Positions 48,615-59,953 of a stretch of 64,000 nucleotides of DNA are shown piece after piece; positions within the stretch are counted from its first letter, which is position 1, and each line of letters opens with the position of its first letter. Made by a program: the position numbers and the translations under genes. The notes under the pieces were generated by a model, which saw only the letters and a program-made list of their open reading frames with translations, was not told the DNA's origin and searched no databases. The stretch spans positions 186,001-250,000 of the forward strand of contig CAXKVR010000188.1 in assembly GCA_964058845.1 (NCBI GenBank), read 5' to 3'. Source of the stretch: Carex sylvatica. Its lineage: Eukaryota; Streptophyta; Magnoliopsida; Poales; Cyperaceae.

Positions 48615-51145
48615 ATGTCATCTCATCGTGGTTCCGTGGAAGAGGACATCGCGAGATTTTCGGCCGATCTTTTTGGCCCGTCAATACCAAATTATCCACA
48701 AAGTTCCTCCCAAATTGCACCACCTAATCATCCACAAAATTTTCCACCAAATTATCAAAGAAGGGACCAAATACTAGATTTGAATTATCAACAACCCTCA
48801 CAAATGAATGCACCGTATTATACTTCAAACGATCCAAATGTATACATTCCACAAGAAACACTTCAACCGACACCACAGTATACATATGGAGGCATTGGCT
48901 CTTCTTCTGTAGCATCCAGTCAGTTCACTGACACTGCTCCTGTAGGAGGTACACCTTCGACAGGTGAACCTGAAATTCAAGAAGAAGTTGTCCCTCCTTC
49001 GACAAGTGATCCGCCGCAAAAACCAGCAGGAAAGAAGACTAAAAGACCTCCCCCCGAATACAATCAACCGTGGGCGAAATTTTACAAAATTACCAGAGGG
49101 AGTAACAATTGTATGGCTTTTGGACAATGTAAGGTAAAAACTTGCCGAAAAACTTTTGAGTATAAACAAAGTGGTGGTTTGAGTACTTTTAAGAGACATG
49201 CCGAGTCGCACGAAAAAAAGGGTGAGTTTCCATCTGAAAATTCTGAACCGGGACAAATCCAAACCCTTATAAACGCGGATGGTACCAGAACAAATCCAAA
49301 ATTCGATGAATCAAAAATGCTTAGTGAATTGGCCCGGTACATTACCCATAAAGAACAACCAATAAGTATGGGTGGTTGCACGAGTTTTGCCCGGTTATGC
49401 ATTCGGGGGTTAGGTCAACCAATGTACAAGAGGATCCATCATAGAAAGATGGTTGGTGAAATAAAAAAACAGTTTACCTCCACCAAAAATGACCTTAAAG
49501 CTCTATTTGCATACCAAAACAATAAGGTGTCAATTACCTCCGACATATGGACTGCCGGTAAACATGGCCTTGGGTACTCTTGTATTACCGGCCATTGGAT
49601 CGATGATCACTGGGTATTACAAAAAAGAATATTAAGTTTTTGAGTTTTGGATTCCCCCCACACTGCAACTGTAATTTTCAAATCCATTATTGAGGTTTTA
49701 GAAGAGTATAACCTTAAGAGGAATTTTGGTAACAAGGTTTTTTCTATATCCTTCGATAATGCTAGCAACAACATTGCTTCCATTGAGATTTTTAAACGGT
49801 CACTAAACCCGATAATGAATGGTGAAATGTTTCACCAAAAGTGTGCTTGCCACGTTCTTAACCTTGTCGTGAAGGCGGGTCTAAAAACAGAAGCCGTAAA
49901 ACTATTGATAATTAAATTTAAGAATGCCCTCAACCACATTGTTTCAAACCAAGAAAGAAAACAACAGTTTGCTGCATTATGCGTCACCTATAGATTGAGT
50001 AAGTTGAAGGTACCTTGGGATATAGATACCCGTTGGAACTCAACATATAGGTTGTTGAACCGATGCCTTCCCTACAAAGCTGTCATAGGTGAGTTTTTGA
50101 GAAGCTCCAACCCCGAGGCATTGCAATTCGAACTCATTGACGAAGAATGGGATAAACTGCAAAGGCTTAGCAAATTCCTTGGAATCTTTTTTACTGCAAC
50201 AGTTCAACTATCATGCTCGTACTCACCGACGTCGTTTGAGTTGCTGAGACATCTCTATGAAATCTCCAAGGTGTATTGCGAATTAGAACAATCTGAAATC
50301 TATGATGCATCTCTCACGCCAATTGTAGATGCCATGAAACAAAAATTCCTAAAATATTGGGAAGATGTACCTCTCCTAGCCATTATCGCAAACTGCCTCC
50401 ACCCGGCATACAAGAAGTTTTACACGATCAAAGTAGTTGAGAGGTACAAACAGAATTTAAATTTAGACTCAACCGGAGTGGAGGCTGACGTGAATTCGAA
50501 GTTCGATGAGATGTTTAACATATACCACTCAAGAATGAGTGACAACCGAAACCCAGCTTCGTCCCGTCCGGCCCCTAGGTATGAATATAAATATACATGT
50601 GTTTTCAATCTTTATTATTTATAATATCTACATTATTTGTCCACTAATTTTTTTAATTGTTAAATAGTTCCACTACTAGGAGCACTAGCAGTGGTGGATT
50701 ATTAGCAGATTTTCAGTCGGAGAGCCAACCGCACACATCCGCAAACGAGTTATTGGGGTATATATCGATGATCAATGAAAGTGAAGAAGGACTTGACGTG
50801 ATGGCATGGTGGAGGAGGCATCAAAGTTCCTTGCCAACGCTGGCTATGATGGCCCGCGATGTATTTGCTGTGCCCGTATCAACCGTCCCTTCTGAAAGTT
50901 GTTTCAGTTCGGCGAACAGGATCCTCTCCGATAAACGAAGTAAGTTGGGTGCACATGTTTTTGAGAGACTTGTGTGCTTGAAGGATTGGATTGCTGCTGA
51001 AGAGCGTACGCAACATGTGCCTCAACAACCATCATCATCTGAAGCCGACACTGAAGAAAGCGGTACCGAGGCGCGACGTGAGGCTAATTCTGATTCTGAC
51101 GGTGCCGAAGAGAGCGAACAATGGTATATGAATCCAAACTACTAA
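48615..51145 (+). pseudogene. hAT transposase (BED finger, RNase-H-like core, dimerisation domain), single nonsense codon
   Basis: Two exons, 48615-50578 and 50668-51145, joined by an 89-bp GT-AG intron, give 813 codons. A BED-type zinc finger lies around CKVKTCRKTFEYKQSGG...H (49130-49215). The catalytic region includes SITSDIWTAGKHGLGYS (first Asp, about 49530) and SISFDNASNN (second Asp, about 49745). The C-terminal hAT dimerisation domain has AWWRRHQSSLPTLAMMARD and VSTVPSESCFSSANRIL. A lone in-frame TGA at 49641-49643 follows RILSF, just before the conserved VLDSPHT, consistent with a CGA-to-TGA transition. Otherwise the frame is open. A RICESLEEPER-like relative by domain order. Not functional as read unless the stop is bypassed. 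Confidence 0.9.
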
Positions 51146-51770
51146 ATAGGTAGTGTCGGTATAAATTTCTAACATCTTTTAATCTTTATGGTTATTTTTT
51201 AAATTATAAATTTCTAAACATTTCAATTAGTTTTTAAGTTATCTATTTTAAAGAAGAATTACTAACAAAAAAAAAGTTAGAACTCCGCCTATGTTATTTT
51301 ACATAGCCGGTCCCAAGCCCGGAATTAAGGAGGAGGGTAACTTTTATTTTTTAATCTATTATTTTAAAATTATTCATAATTATTTTTCAAGTAATTGATT
51401 TAAGAAATTTTTTATTTTTATTTTATTCTTTTAAAGTAAAAGATTTAATTATATTTTTTATTTATATTTTATGTAACCTATTAAAAATAAATGAACGTTT
51501 ATAAAATATATTATAGATATAAATAAATTATGAAACTATATAATTAGAATGAAAATTTGAAAATAAAATAAAATGACTGGTGTAATTGTGTAAAGAAATA
51601 AATAAATACATTTGTATTTAGCCGAATAAATATACAAATTTTCGCATGAATATTTTTTATATATAAGTTACAAATTTTATTTATTTATATACACTATTTG
51701 ATATTTAACTATTTTGATTTTAAAAGTCGAATTATAAACACGTAATAATATTCGTACAACACCGTAAAAA
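51146..51770 (+). other. hAT transposase 3' region
   Basis: AT-rich downstream DNA, presumably the transposase 3' UTR. It contains one GC-richer island (51276-51341; CATAGCCGGTCCCAAGCCCG) unlike its surroundings. Confidence 0.5.
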
Positions 51771-51779
51771 AATACCGTA

Positions 51780-52010
51780 AAAAAAAAGAAAAAAAAAACA
51801 GAAAAAAAACAGAAAAAAAAAACAGAAAAAAAAACAGAAAAAAAAAACAGAAAAAAAAAACAGAAAAAAAAACCAGAAAAAAAAAACAGAAAAAAAAACA
51901 GAAAACTAAACATAAAAAAAAAAGAAAAAAAACCGAAAAAAAAAGGACAAAAAAAACCGAAAAAAAAACAGACAAAAAACCCAGAGAAAAACAGAAAAAA
52001 AAAAAACAGG

Positions 52011-52042
<32 letters not shown>

Positions 52043-52262
52043 GGACCGGACCGGGTACCCGACCCGGACCGGGTACCATGCCCGGACCGCCCTACCCGTG
52101 CCGGGTACCACGGGCACGGGTAAAACTCGGGTCGGGTACGGTTTTTGAAAATTATACCCGAGTATACCCGCCCCGAGATACCCGTTTACCCGACCTACCC
52201 GTACCCGACCAAACCCGTGGCCCGACCCCGGATAAACCCGGTCCGCCCGGACCCGGTCCGAG
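51780..52262. repeat. Right-hand hAT flank: CAGAAAAAA array, A tract and GC-rich subterminal repeats
   Basis: 51780-52010 holds repeated CAG plus 7-11 A. An A tract follows (about 52011-52039). 52040-52262 is dense in ACCCGACC, CGGGTACC and CCGGACCGG. Order and complement mirror the left flank, giving the element long, imperfect subterminal inverted structure. Confidence 0.85.
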
Positions 52263-52400
52263 AGCACAGCACTAGTGGGTGCCATGGTGACCACAAGCCC
52301 ATAGAGAGAGAGAGAGAGAGAAAGATCCGGATCTCTTTGCAACCATTCATTTTATGGCCACGTATGTGGTCATTGTTGTTTGCAATTTGTAGAGTAGCAG

Positions 52401-52635
52401 TATAGTGAGAAACAAATTATTTGAATTCAGTTTGATAATATTAAAAATTTGTAATTCAGAAATAATTCGGGTATAATTCGAGAATGATTCAAAATTATCC
52501 GAATCAGAGATCTCAGTTCTATAAGGAAGCAAAAAAATTAAATTAAATTTTTTTGCGAATAATTCAGTCAAAGTTCAGTCAATCGAATAATCTGACATTC
52601 AGTTCGGCATAAAAATTCGCAAAATCTTGTCACTA
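52401..52635. mobile_element. MITE with CATAGTGACAAG-type ends, copy 3
   Basis: 235 bp starting TATAGTGAGAAACAAATTA and ending AATCTTGTCACTATGA. The interior matches the copies at 35741 and 43571 (AATTCGGGTATAATTCGAGA, AGAGATCTCAGTTCTA). Confidence 0.72.
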
Positions 52636-54163
52636 TGAGTAGTAGGGGCCTTTCATTAAAATCATTTGTTTACATCAAAATTATACAATAACAGTAAGTT
52701 GTTAGATGTTAGTTAGAGGCTGTTAGAACTCTAGTTAGAAATCTAACCTAACAGTTTTTATAGGAAAAATGATTAATTCTCTATATATAAATACAAGGTG
52801 TGTACATGTAAACAATTACAAAAGAATGAGTGAAGATTTGAAATCTCATATTTCCTGTCTCTTACTGGCTAGTAGCGTATGAGTAAGCGAAGTTGATTAC
52901 TTAATTTGCACCCATTGTTTTTGTCTGAACATTTAAAGTAATTATGGCGTTAGCTTTCTATTGAGAATTAAATTAAATGTCAATGCATCGGGAAGAGTTC
53001 TCAATTTGAGCGATCTCCAGCTAAGATATATATATATATTAGTTATGAGAAAGAAAAGTAAAACCCACAGCGCGAAATCCCAGTTAAAATGATTGGGTAA
53101 AGATATTAATATATCTGTTTTGAGCTTCATAAAACCCGTACGACATACAAAATCATATTATTATTATTCGTATGCTGCATAAAGAAAGTCAATACTAATC
53201 TGTTTATTATGCGCACTAGAACAGAACTAGGGAATTATTTGGCATTACTTGAAGTTGAAGCTCAATGCTCATTAATATTAAGTTAAGATAATATATTAAT
53301 AGTAAGCACCACTGCACCAGGTAAAACTCCCATCAATCTTTCTTTCCGTTGACGAATTAATTGATGGGTAAGAATCCAATTAATTCACGAAAATAATAAT
53401 AATATTTTCAAATAAGTCGGATCTTTTTAAAACACACACACACCCACCCCATAGCCTCTCTAAATTAGTTGTGATTCAAACTCAAAATCCTATACATAAT
53501 TAATAGTAATGTTATTTCGTTTGTCGAACATACATATTTACATCAAATTTAATAATTTTTCATATATAAGACATTAATATAGTAAAAATTACATTCTAAG
53601 TATATATATAATTTCCAAAATGAGAACGCATAATTTTCTATCTATTGTTAATCAATTCTGATATTCTTAATATATTTGTGTATGATCTTTTATAAACATC
53701 AATTATACAACCTTTCTGACTTGACCACACATGCTAATAAAAAATGACACAGATTCATTATTCGTACTCGGATGGGTTATGACAAATCGTTCCGACAAAA
53801 TAAAATAAAAATGTATTATTTTGTTTTATGAAAAATACAAACATCGTAAATAACGTAAACAAACAAGGGAGACCCAGTAATCAATAAAATAAAATTTGGA
53901 CAAATCCTTACAACAGGGTGCAATCCCAAATGTAATTATTATATTCTTTGCAGGGAGGGAAGCACATAACTAGCACTAAGCTCAGAGAACTGGCCTAAGT
54001 AAAAAAGTTTAACCTCCATTTGATGGGTAAATCAGTCTTGGTAATCTCTCCGGTAAAATTTGGAAGTTATGGGGGTACACTGCAAAATGGGAAAGCACGG
54101 GTGGCTCCAGCATATTTTCTCTTCCAAAAGGGAAATGAAAATTTATTCTCTCTATGATATGAA
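52636..54163. other. Intergenic DNA downstream of NOL9
   Basis: 52690-52880 has retro-LTR flavour (TGTTAGATGTTAGTTAGAGG, then CTCTATATATAAATACAAGG), but I could not define ends. A short (AC)n lies near 53434-53446. Sequence just before 54164 is likely the NOL9 3' UTR. Confidence 0.5.
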
Positions 54164-57100
54164 TCAGTGATGAACTTCCACATTCTTGTGAGATATTGTG
54201 GGCACCACATTTGTACACATGTAAGGTGAGATGCATCCACGTACCTGTACATAGTATTTGTTATATGAGAGCTTATAGCCTCAAAATAACCATCTTCGTA
54301 CCAGACATAGTACATATGTACTGACAGCAGATTAGAATATTAACACTCTCAAGGTGAACCAGTAATTAGGCCTCAAACAATCCCTATTCTACATTATGCC
54401 TCAATTAACAATCAGTTCTACATGAATGAATCCATTTTGACATAAACTTAGTAGTTCAATAACAGGGGAAAACAAACAAGAAAAGAAAAGTTAAACCAAA
54501 GAAGGCTAAAAAAGCATAATCATGTAAAAAAACAACAACCAAAAACAGACCTATATGAAACCCATGTATACTAGAAATGCCAGTATACATCTTACAAGGT
54601 TAGCTTTGGTATTACAAATGTAAATGATTACAAAGAGGAGAGCATTACCTGCAAAAGGCTAGTTGGTATTTCAATAAGACCTTGTAGCAAAATATCAACT
54701 TTTTGAAGGGACTGAACTGGTACAGGGGTTATAACATACAACAAGCCTCTCGACACATCTATTCCTCTGACAATACCTGAAACAGTAAACAATAATATAG
54801 TAATACAAGATTACAAAGCAAGAATACATTAAATTTCAATACGTTCCCCTTTGCATGTGATATAGTTCAAAATAAAACACTAGAAACAGAGAGGTTTTCA
54901 TCAAAAAGAAACAAGAGAGGTGAATACCAAGACCAATACACCAGGGATATGAATTAGCCCTTGCTGGTCCCACAGAACTAACAGCTAGGCCCACGATTGT
55001 TGCATTCAAGCTATGCCATATCTCATCAATTGGGACCTCCATAAATTTATAAAACAAAACAAATTAACAAGATCATCAACAATTGCAACATGGGCTGACA
55101 GATATGAAGTCTGACAAGCACATTGCAAAGCCATACCAATGACTTACAGCTCCATGAAACCGCACATTACCCTAATTTAACCTCAGTTAACCCCAGATGG
55201 TGCAATTAAACACTATTAAACCATGAAGAAGCAAGCATAAAATAAAAAAAATAAAAAATAAAATAAGGGTAGTCAAAACAAACACCATTCCAGACTTCTA
55301 CTGGGCTGGACTGTGTAGAACCAAAATTCAACTAGATATTAATAAGCATAAAATAAATTGTATAGCAAAACTTATTGCAGTTGTAACTTCAAACATTTTA
55401 AGACCTACCTGATGATGCAAATGCTTGACCTTAACTCTTGAAAAGGAAACTTGATACGGAGGGATGGAGGCTAGTGCAAATGCAAGCTCCTTGTTTGTTG
55501 AAAGTGAAATATCACTTTTAAAGCACTGCCTGAAGTATTCTGAAATGAGCAAGCCCCTAAAGCAGCGTGCATCCTTCTTCGCCAGAACCCTAAGAAGAGC
55601 TTTAAGTTGCAATAAGTGAATCACAAACTACAGTAAATCCAAAATTTGAGCAACCGATGTTTAACATTGGAGAAAGAAAAAGAAAAACTTCAAAAGCCAA
55701 TTAACCAAATACACAAGTAGAAAAATACCAAACAAAGAAATAACTATATTTATCCATGTCTAATCATAATTTCATACTGGAAATATAGTATCAGTAGAGA
55801 CAGGTCAGCACATAACAGTCACACATGACAGTACCAAAAGATGATACAGGATTCATGCTAGCACAACCAGAATATAGATATCTGTAAAACTTACGAGGGA
55901 GCTAATAAATCCTGTTGGTGAGATTCTAAGTCAATCAACTCAAGCGGACCTGCCAGTTTTTCACCATCCAGCCAAAAAGCACCAGCAGGAAGGTTCTTTC
56001 TATGAAGTGATATTCGTAGTTGAACTACCACATTTGGAGAAGCATACCTTAATATCTCCACTAAAATATCATAACCAGTACCTGAAATGAAAAATGAAAA
56101 ATAAAAAACAATATGAGAACGAGAAATGTTATTTTAGAATCTGAATTTATTATACAACCTATTTCATCTATAACTGACCCACAAATCTTGGTATCGTAAA
56201 AATACCAGTTTACCTAAGGATTTGTAATTGTGCCTCAGAATCTCTCAAATTGTGTAGTCAGAAAATAGAACCTCATCCTTACAACAATTTAGGTCTAACT
56301 ATGTGCATATGATTGCAATAGAAAATAGAAAAAAAATAAATAAATAAGAAGAGGCAAACTAGATGAAGCCTGTAGTATTAAGTAAAAAAAAAACATCCTT
56401 TCGTGCCAACTGGTATTTCAGTACACAAATCCATTTGAATAATTCTTGCAGTCAGCACATGTTTAAAGAACAATGCAACGATACAGCATATTTAACAATG
56501 TAGTTTCCTTGGAAATGCTTAAGCAAACAAAACTTTAAAGTGAGCACTAATCAAATTTAGACAATACCTTTGACCCATCCGGGTGTGTTAATAATTAAAG
56601 GTAGCACCAATTCAGGATTATCTTCGGTTTCATTACTTCGAAAGTGTGCAAAAAAATAATCGTACAGATTATACACACAATTTAAGTAAGCTTCAGGGTC
56701 TCTTTTAGAAGAAATATCTCCAAAGAAGAAGCTCCTAGATTACAAAACCAAAAATAATTAAATGGTCAGCTACCATACCAACTACAGTAATGTTACACAT
56801 GCACATATAATATACTAACCTCTCAGGAGCTCTTACAGAAGAATTACCCAGATCTACACGATAAAATACAGAGAAAGAACTTATATCAAACCAACTACAT
56901 ACAGTACATGGATAGGTATCAAAGCAAATTAAAGAAAAAATAGAGATACCTTCGATTAATTCATCTATAATATGTAAAGAAATACAACCCGGAGGAGAGA
57001 ATTCCGGCTGACCCACATCTGTATCCAAATACGCCACTCTTTTATACCTATAGACAAGTAAAATACACAAAAGAATTCAACTTTAATCTCTAATTACTAT

Positions 57101-57348
57101 AAACCAGTACTCAATGACAAGAAGAAAAAAAATAAAAATAAAAATCACCTCCGGAGCAGAGTGTTGAGGAGAAAACGAGAGAAAGTCGACTTGCCACTAT
57201 TCTTCGGGCCACAGATGGCCACCACCAGCCCGGGTGGACAAATGGCGGAGCGGGAGATGGCCCCCGTCGCCTCCGACCACGAAGGAGGTATCGTTACATC
57301 AGCGTTTTGAGGAGATGGGGTTTCACAGCCTTCCTTGTGCGCCTCCAT
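54164..57348 (-). CDS. NOL9: Polynucleotide 5'-hydroxyl-kinase NOL9/Grc3 homologue, nine exons
   Basis: Nucleolar RNA 5'-kinase family. Yeast Grc3 and animal NOL9 phosphorylate pre-rRNA during ITS2 processing, so the same role is inferred here. Exons on the minus strand: 57348-57149, 57047-56950, 56853-56820, 56734-56568, 56081-55895, 55589-55409, 55036-54928, 54776-54649, 54244-54164. All are GT-AG with matching phases, giving 394 aa. Walker A is GPKNSGKST (about residues 47-55). The Clp1/NOL9 signature YLDTDVGQPEFSPPG, FFFGDISSKRDP, INTPGWVKG and TGYDILVEILRY follow. The C-terminus ends in a QVRGCISPYM-type segment, as in plant homologues. The ATG at 57348 is chosen because its N-terminus matches the short lead-in of plant relatives. 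An upstream in-frame ATG at 57402 would add 18 residues. No damage was seen. Confidence 0.92.
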
Positions 57349-57402
57349 TGGTATAGGTTTTTGTTGGGACTTGGAAATGATGCCGCGAATTTGGAAAAAC
57401 AA

Positions 57403-57660
57403 TTGGACTCGGAGAAGGGGTTTTTCAATTGGATCCGTATCCTCGCAGGTACCTGAGTCAACACAATTGAAACGGACACCTCAGATTCGGGATGACAGAG
57501 GGGGCAGGATTATTTTTGCTTTGAGATGCGTGCCAATCCATTTTTGGACCGTCCGATTCAATTCTACTCAATCAGGTGAACTGACGGGATACGATTCTTT
57601 TTCAATTTGGGTTAAAATTTAACATATTTGCGGGCCAGCCAGGCCTCCACCAGGCTCTTA
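57403..57660. other. NOL9 upstream region
   Basis: Probable promoter and 5' UTR of NOL9 (reading leftward), ending at the left end of the Mutator-like element. No distinct element was recognised. Confidence 0.5.
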
Positions 57661-57757
57661 GGGCCGAGATTTTTATTTTTACCCAAAAAAATATATTTTA
57701 TTATAAATAACCACGGTTTAGCAAAATTTATAAAAATATCCAAACCGTCTAGATTAT
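57661..57757. repeat. MULE left terminal inverted repeat
   Basis: About 97 bp starting GGGCCGAGATTTTTATT. Its reverse complement is at 63827-63918. Confidence 0.85.
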
Positions 57758-57849
57758 ATGCGGCTCCGATTTAAACCTCCAAACTGCAAATAATATTTGT
57801 AGTTTCATTTTTGGACCGTCCAATTTAAACCTCCTAGATATTATTTTTT

Positions 57850-58125
57850 TTTCTGCAACTGTTCACATGCGTATTTATGAATTGTATTTACTATTCATAA
57901 TGTTCATTATTGTTCATATACTTATTTACTGTTCATTAATGTTAATATACGTATCTACTGTTTATGTACCCTTCATATACGCATTTACTATTCATGTACA
58001 TATTTATGCTGTTCATGTAATGTTCATTTATGTAGTTACTGTTCATAAACTCTGCATATACGTCTTTAATATTCATTACTGTTCATATATGACTGTTCAC
58101 TACTATTCACAACTGTTCACAATTG
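57850..58125. repeat. Degenerate ACTGTTCATATACG-type repeat
   Basis: Fifteen or more imperfect TGTTCAT/ATTCAT phrases separated by ATATACGTATTTA-like spacers, forming the subterminal left flank of the MULE. Confidence 0.7.
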
Positions 58126-58177
58126 AAATCAGTAAATTGACAAAATATTTACCATTTACGAATGTAGTTTATTGGTC

Positions 58178-59790
58178 ATGCCTATTGAAATTTCAGTACA
58201 TTTTGGAGGAAAATTTATTTTTGACCAGAATGGAGTACGTTACTCCAAACTTCAAGTAAATATGTACTCGGTTGACGAAAATTTCTCATTTGAGCAGTTG
58301 CAATCGCTTATTTATGAAGTGAGCGGCTACAATAGGAATCGTTGAGAATTAGAAATAATTACCCGAATGGTCCAAGCAGGAAAGTATGTCAGAATCACAT
58401 TGGGAGATGACGGGGCATTGAGAGGCCTGATCGCATAGGTTGTGAGGTCCGACGAATCACTATGCGAAGTTTTTGCGTGTAATTTGCAAAGAGTGGGGCT
58501 GAAAGTTCAGGCCAAAATTCGGTTGCAGAAAATGATCAACCAAATTATGAACCACACACTCCTTTTATCCCAATGCCAGTACCAGTACCAGTACCAGAAC
58601 CAGAACCAGAAATATACAGTAATTCACCCCAATCTCCACATTTTATCCCACCCCGACTACAATCTCCACATTTTATCCCACCTATATCCGTGCATAGAGG
58701 TCCTTCATCCTTACCTGGGCCTGAACTATATCCTCAGCCTAGACCGCCACCAGTGCAGGAAGATCCGAATGAGTCAAAATTTGAATTCATGAACGAGGTA
58801 CCGGAGGAGAATCTGCAAACTGGGGATGAATGGGGAGAAGGAGACTGGGACATTAATGATGAAGAAGAATAAACAAAGTCTACTGTGATGCAAAATAGAG
58901 ATATGCCGATAAGTGGCCGTTTTGAGACTCACCCATTCGTAAACTTTAATGATACATCTACTTTTCGAGAAGTAGGTGTTTCTTACTATGGTTATCGGGT
59001 TGAATACAAGAGTGAGCTCGCAAAAGGCCAATACTTTGTAAATAAAAAGCAACTGACGAAAAAGATCAGAGAGTACCATGTTGACAAGAACCATGAGACA
59101 TATACAAAGAGAAGTGTCACATCCCGGTTAGAAATTAGATGCAGCACTCCGGGTTGTGTTTCAAACTGAAGGCAAGAGCAACAAATCATAGAGATATATG
59201 GATGATAACTGAGTAAGACACACCGCACAAATGCACGTCTGAGTACACCAGGACTGACCATGTATAACTCACGGCATCAATCATCACAGATATCATCGAG
59301 ACTAGCATTAAGGAATACCCCACTATCAACATCCGGAGTGTGGCAAACTGTGTGAGGGTTAAGTTTGACAGTATAATCCCAGAGTACAATAAACTTTGGA
59401 GAGGTCGTGAGATTACAGTAGCCCGGTAATTTGGGAGTTGGAAAGAGTCGTACAATTTTATGAAACTATTGCTTATCGGGATATGTGACAAGAATTCCGG
59501 CTCGAGGCACCAATTTCTGACCAGTTTAAGCATCGATAAAAATACAGGACTGGTCAAGCAAGATGTTCAGAAATTCAGGGCCGTGGCATGGGCTTACGGA
59601 CCATGCATCACCGCATTTGATTACTTGAGACCGGTGATTAGTATAGATGCAGCCTTCCTTTTCTGGGTGGTATGAGTGAAGACTTTTAATGGCTTGCAGC
59701 TATGATGCCAATAACCAATTGCTGCCTCTAGCATTTGCAATTGTGCATAAAGAGAATGAAGAGAATTGAGAGTTTTTTCTTACAATGGCT
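58178..59790 (+). pseudogene. MuDR-type transposase relic
   Basis: It begins at ATG 58178 with the N-terminal segment typical of plant MuDR transposases (MPIEISVHFGGKFIF). The reading is soon interrupted by TGA after YNRNR (58342). A Pro/Glu-rich linker (PVPVPVPEPEPE, about 58574) and an acidic stretch lead into the MuDR DNA-binding segment (58885-59169; GQYFVNKKQLTKKIREYHV). Scraps of the MULE catalytic domain follow in shifting frames (IDAAFLFWV, then LAFAIVHKENEEN-like text near 59730-59770). The rest of the transposase is absent or displaced by the LTR insertion. Confidence 0.82.
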
Positions 59791-59953
59791 TACGATTAAT
59801 GTGATTAGTGTTAATATATTCGTATGTGTTATATCAGACCAACTGATAAGCATAAATTATATAACCATTCTATCTTGTTTCTATCATAAAATAGCTCCAA
59901 ATATCTTGTACTTTGAATATAAAGTAAATAAAATACATCTAGAATCAAGTTAC

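Larger units (their letters stand above)
44547..52274 (+). mobile_element. 7.7-kb hAT transposon, nearly autonomous
   Basis: Perfect 8-bp target duplication GTGGGTGC (44539-44546, 52275-52282). The ends TAGAGTTTTGCTTTT and (inverted) TAGTGCTGTGCTCTC are imperfect inverted repeats. In order: left GC-rich subterminal arrays (44560-45010), T tract (about 45037-45062), a leader that may start near the TATA at about 45094, a 3-kb repeat array (45497-48508), the transposase (48615-51145), a CAGAAAAAA array (51780-52010), A tract and right GC-rich subterminal repeats (52040-52262). The two flanks mirror each other in layout and, roughly, in complement. One nonsense codon interrupts the transposase. 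Confidence 0.93.

Noticed and set aside
51677..52342. 221-codon poly-Phe frame on the minus strand
   Set aside because: Reading through the CAGAAAAAA array and A tract. Low complexity only.
52690..52880. Possible second solo LTR
   Set aside because: TGTTAGATG start and TATA-like CTATATATAAATAC are suggestive, but no paired end, CA terminus or target duplication could be fixed.
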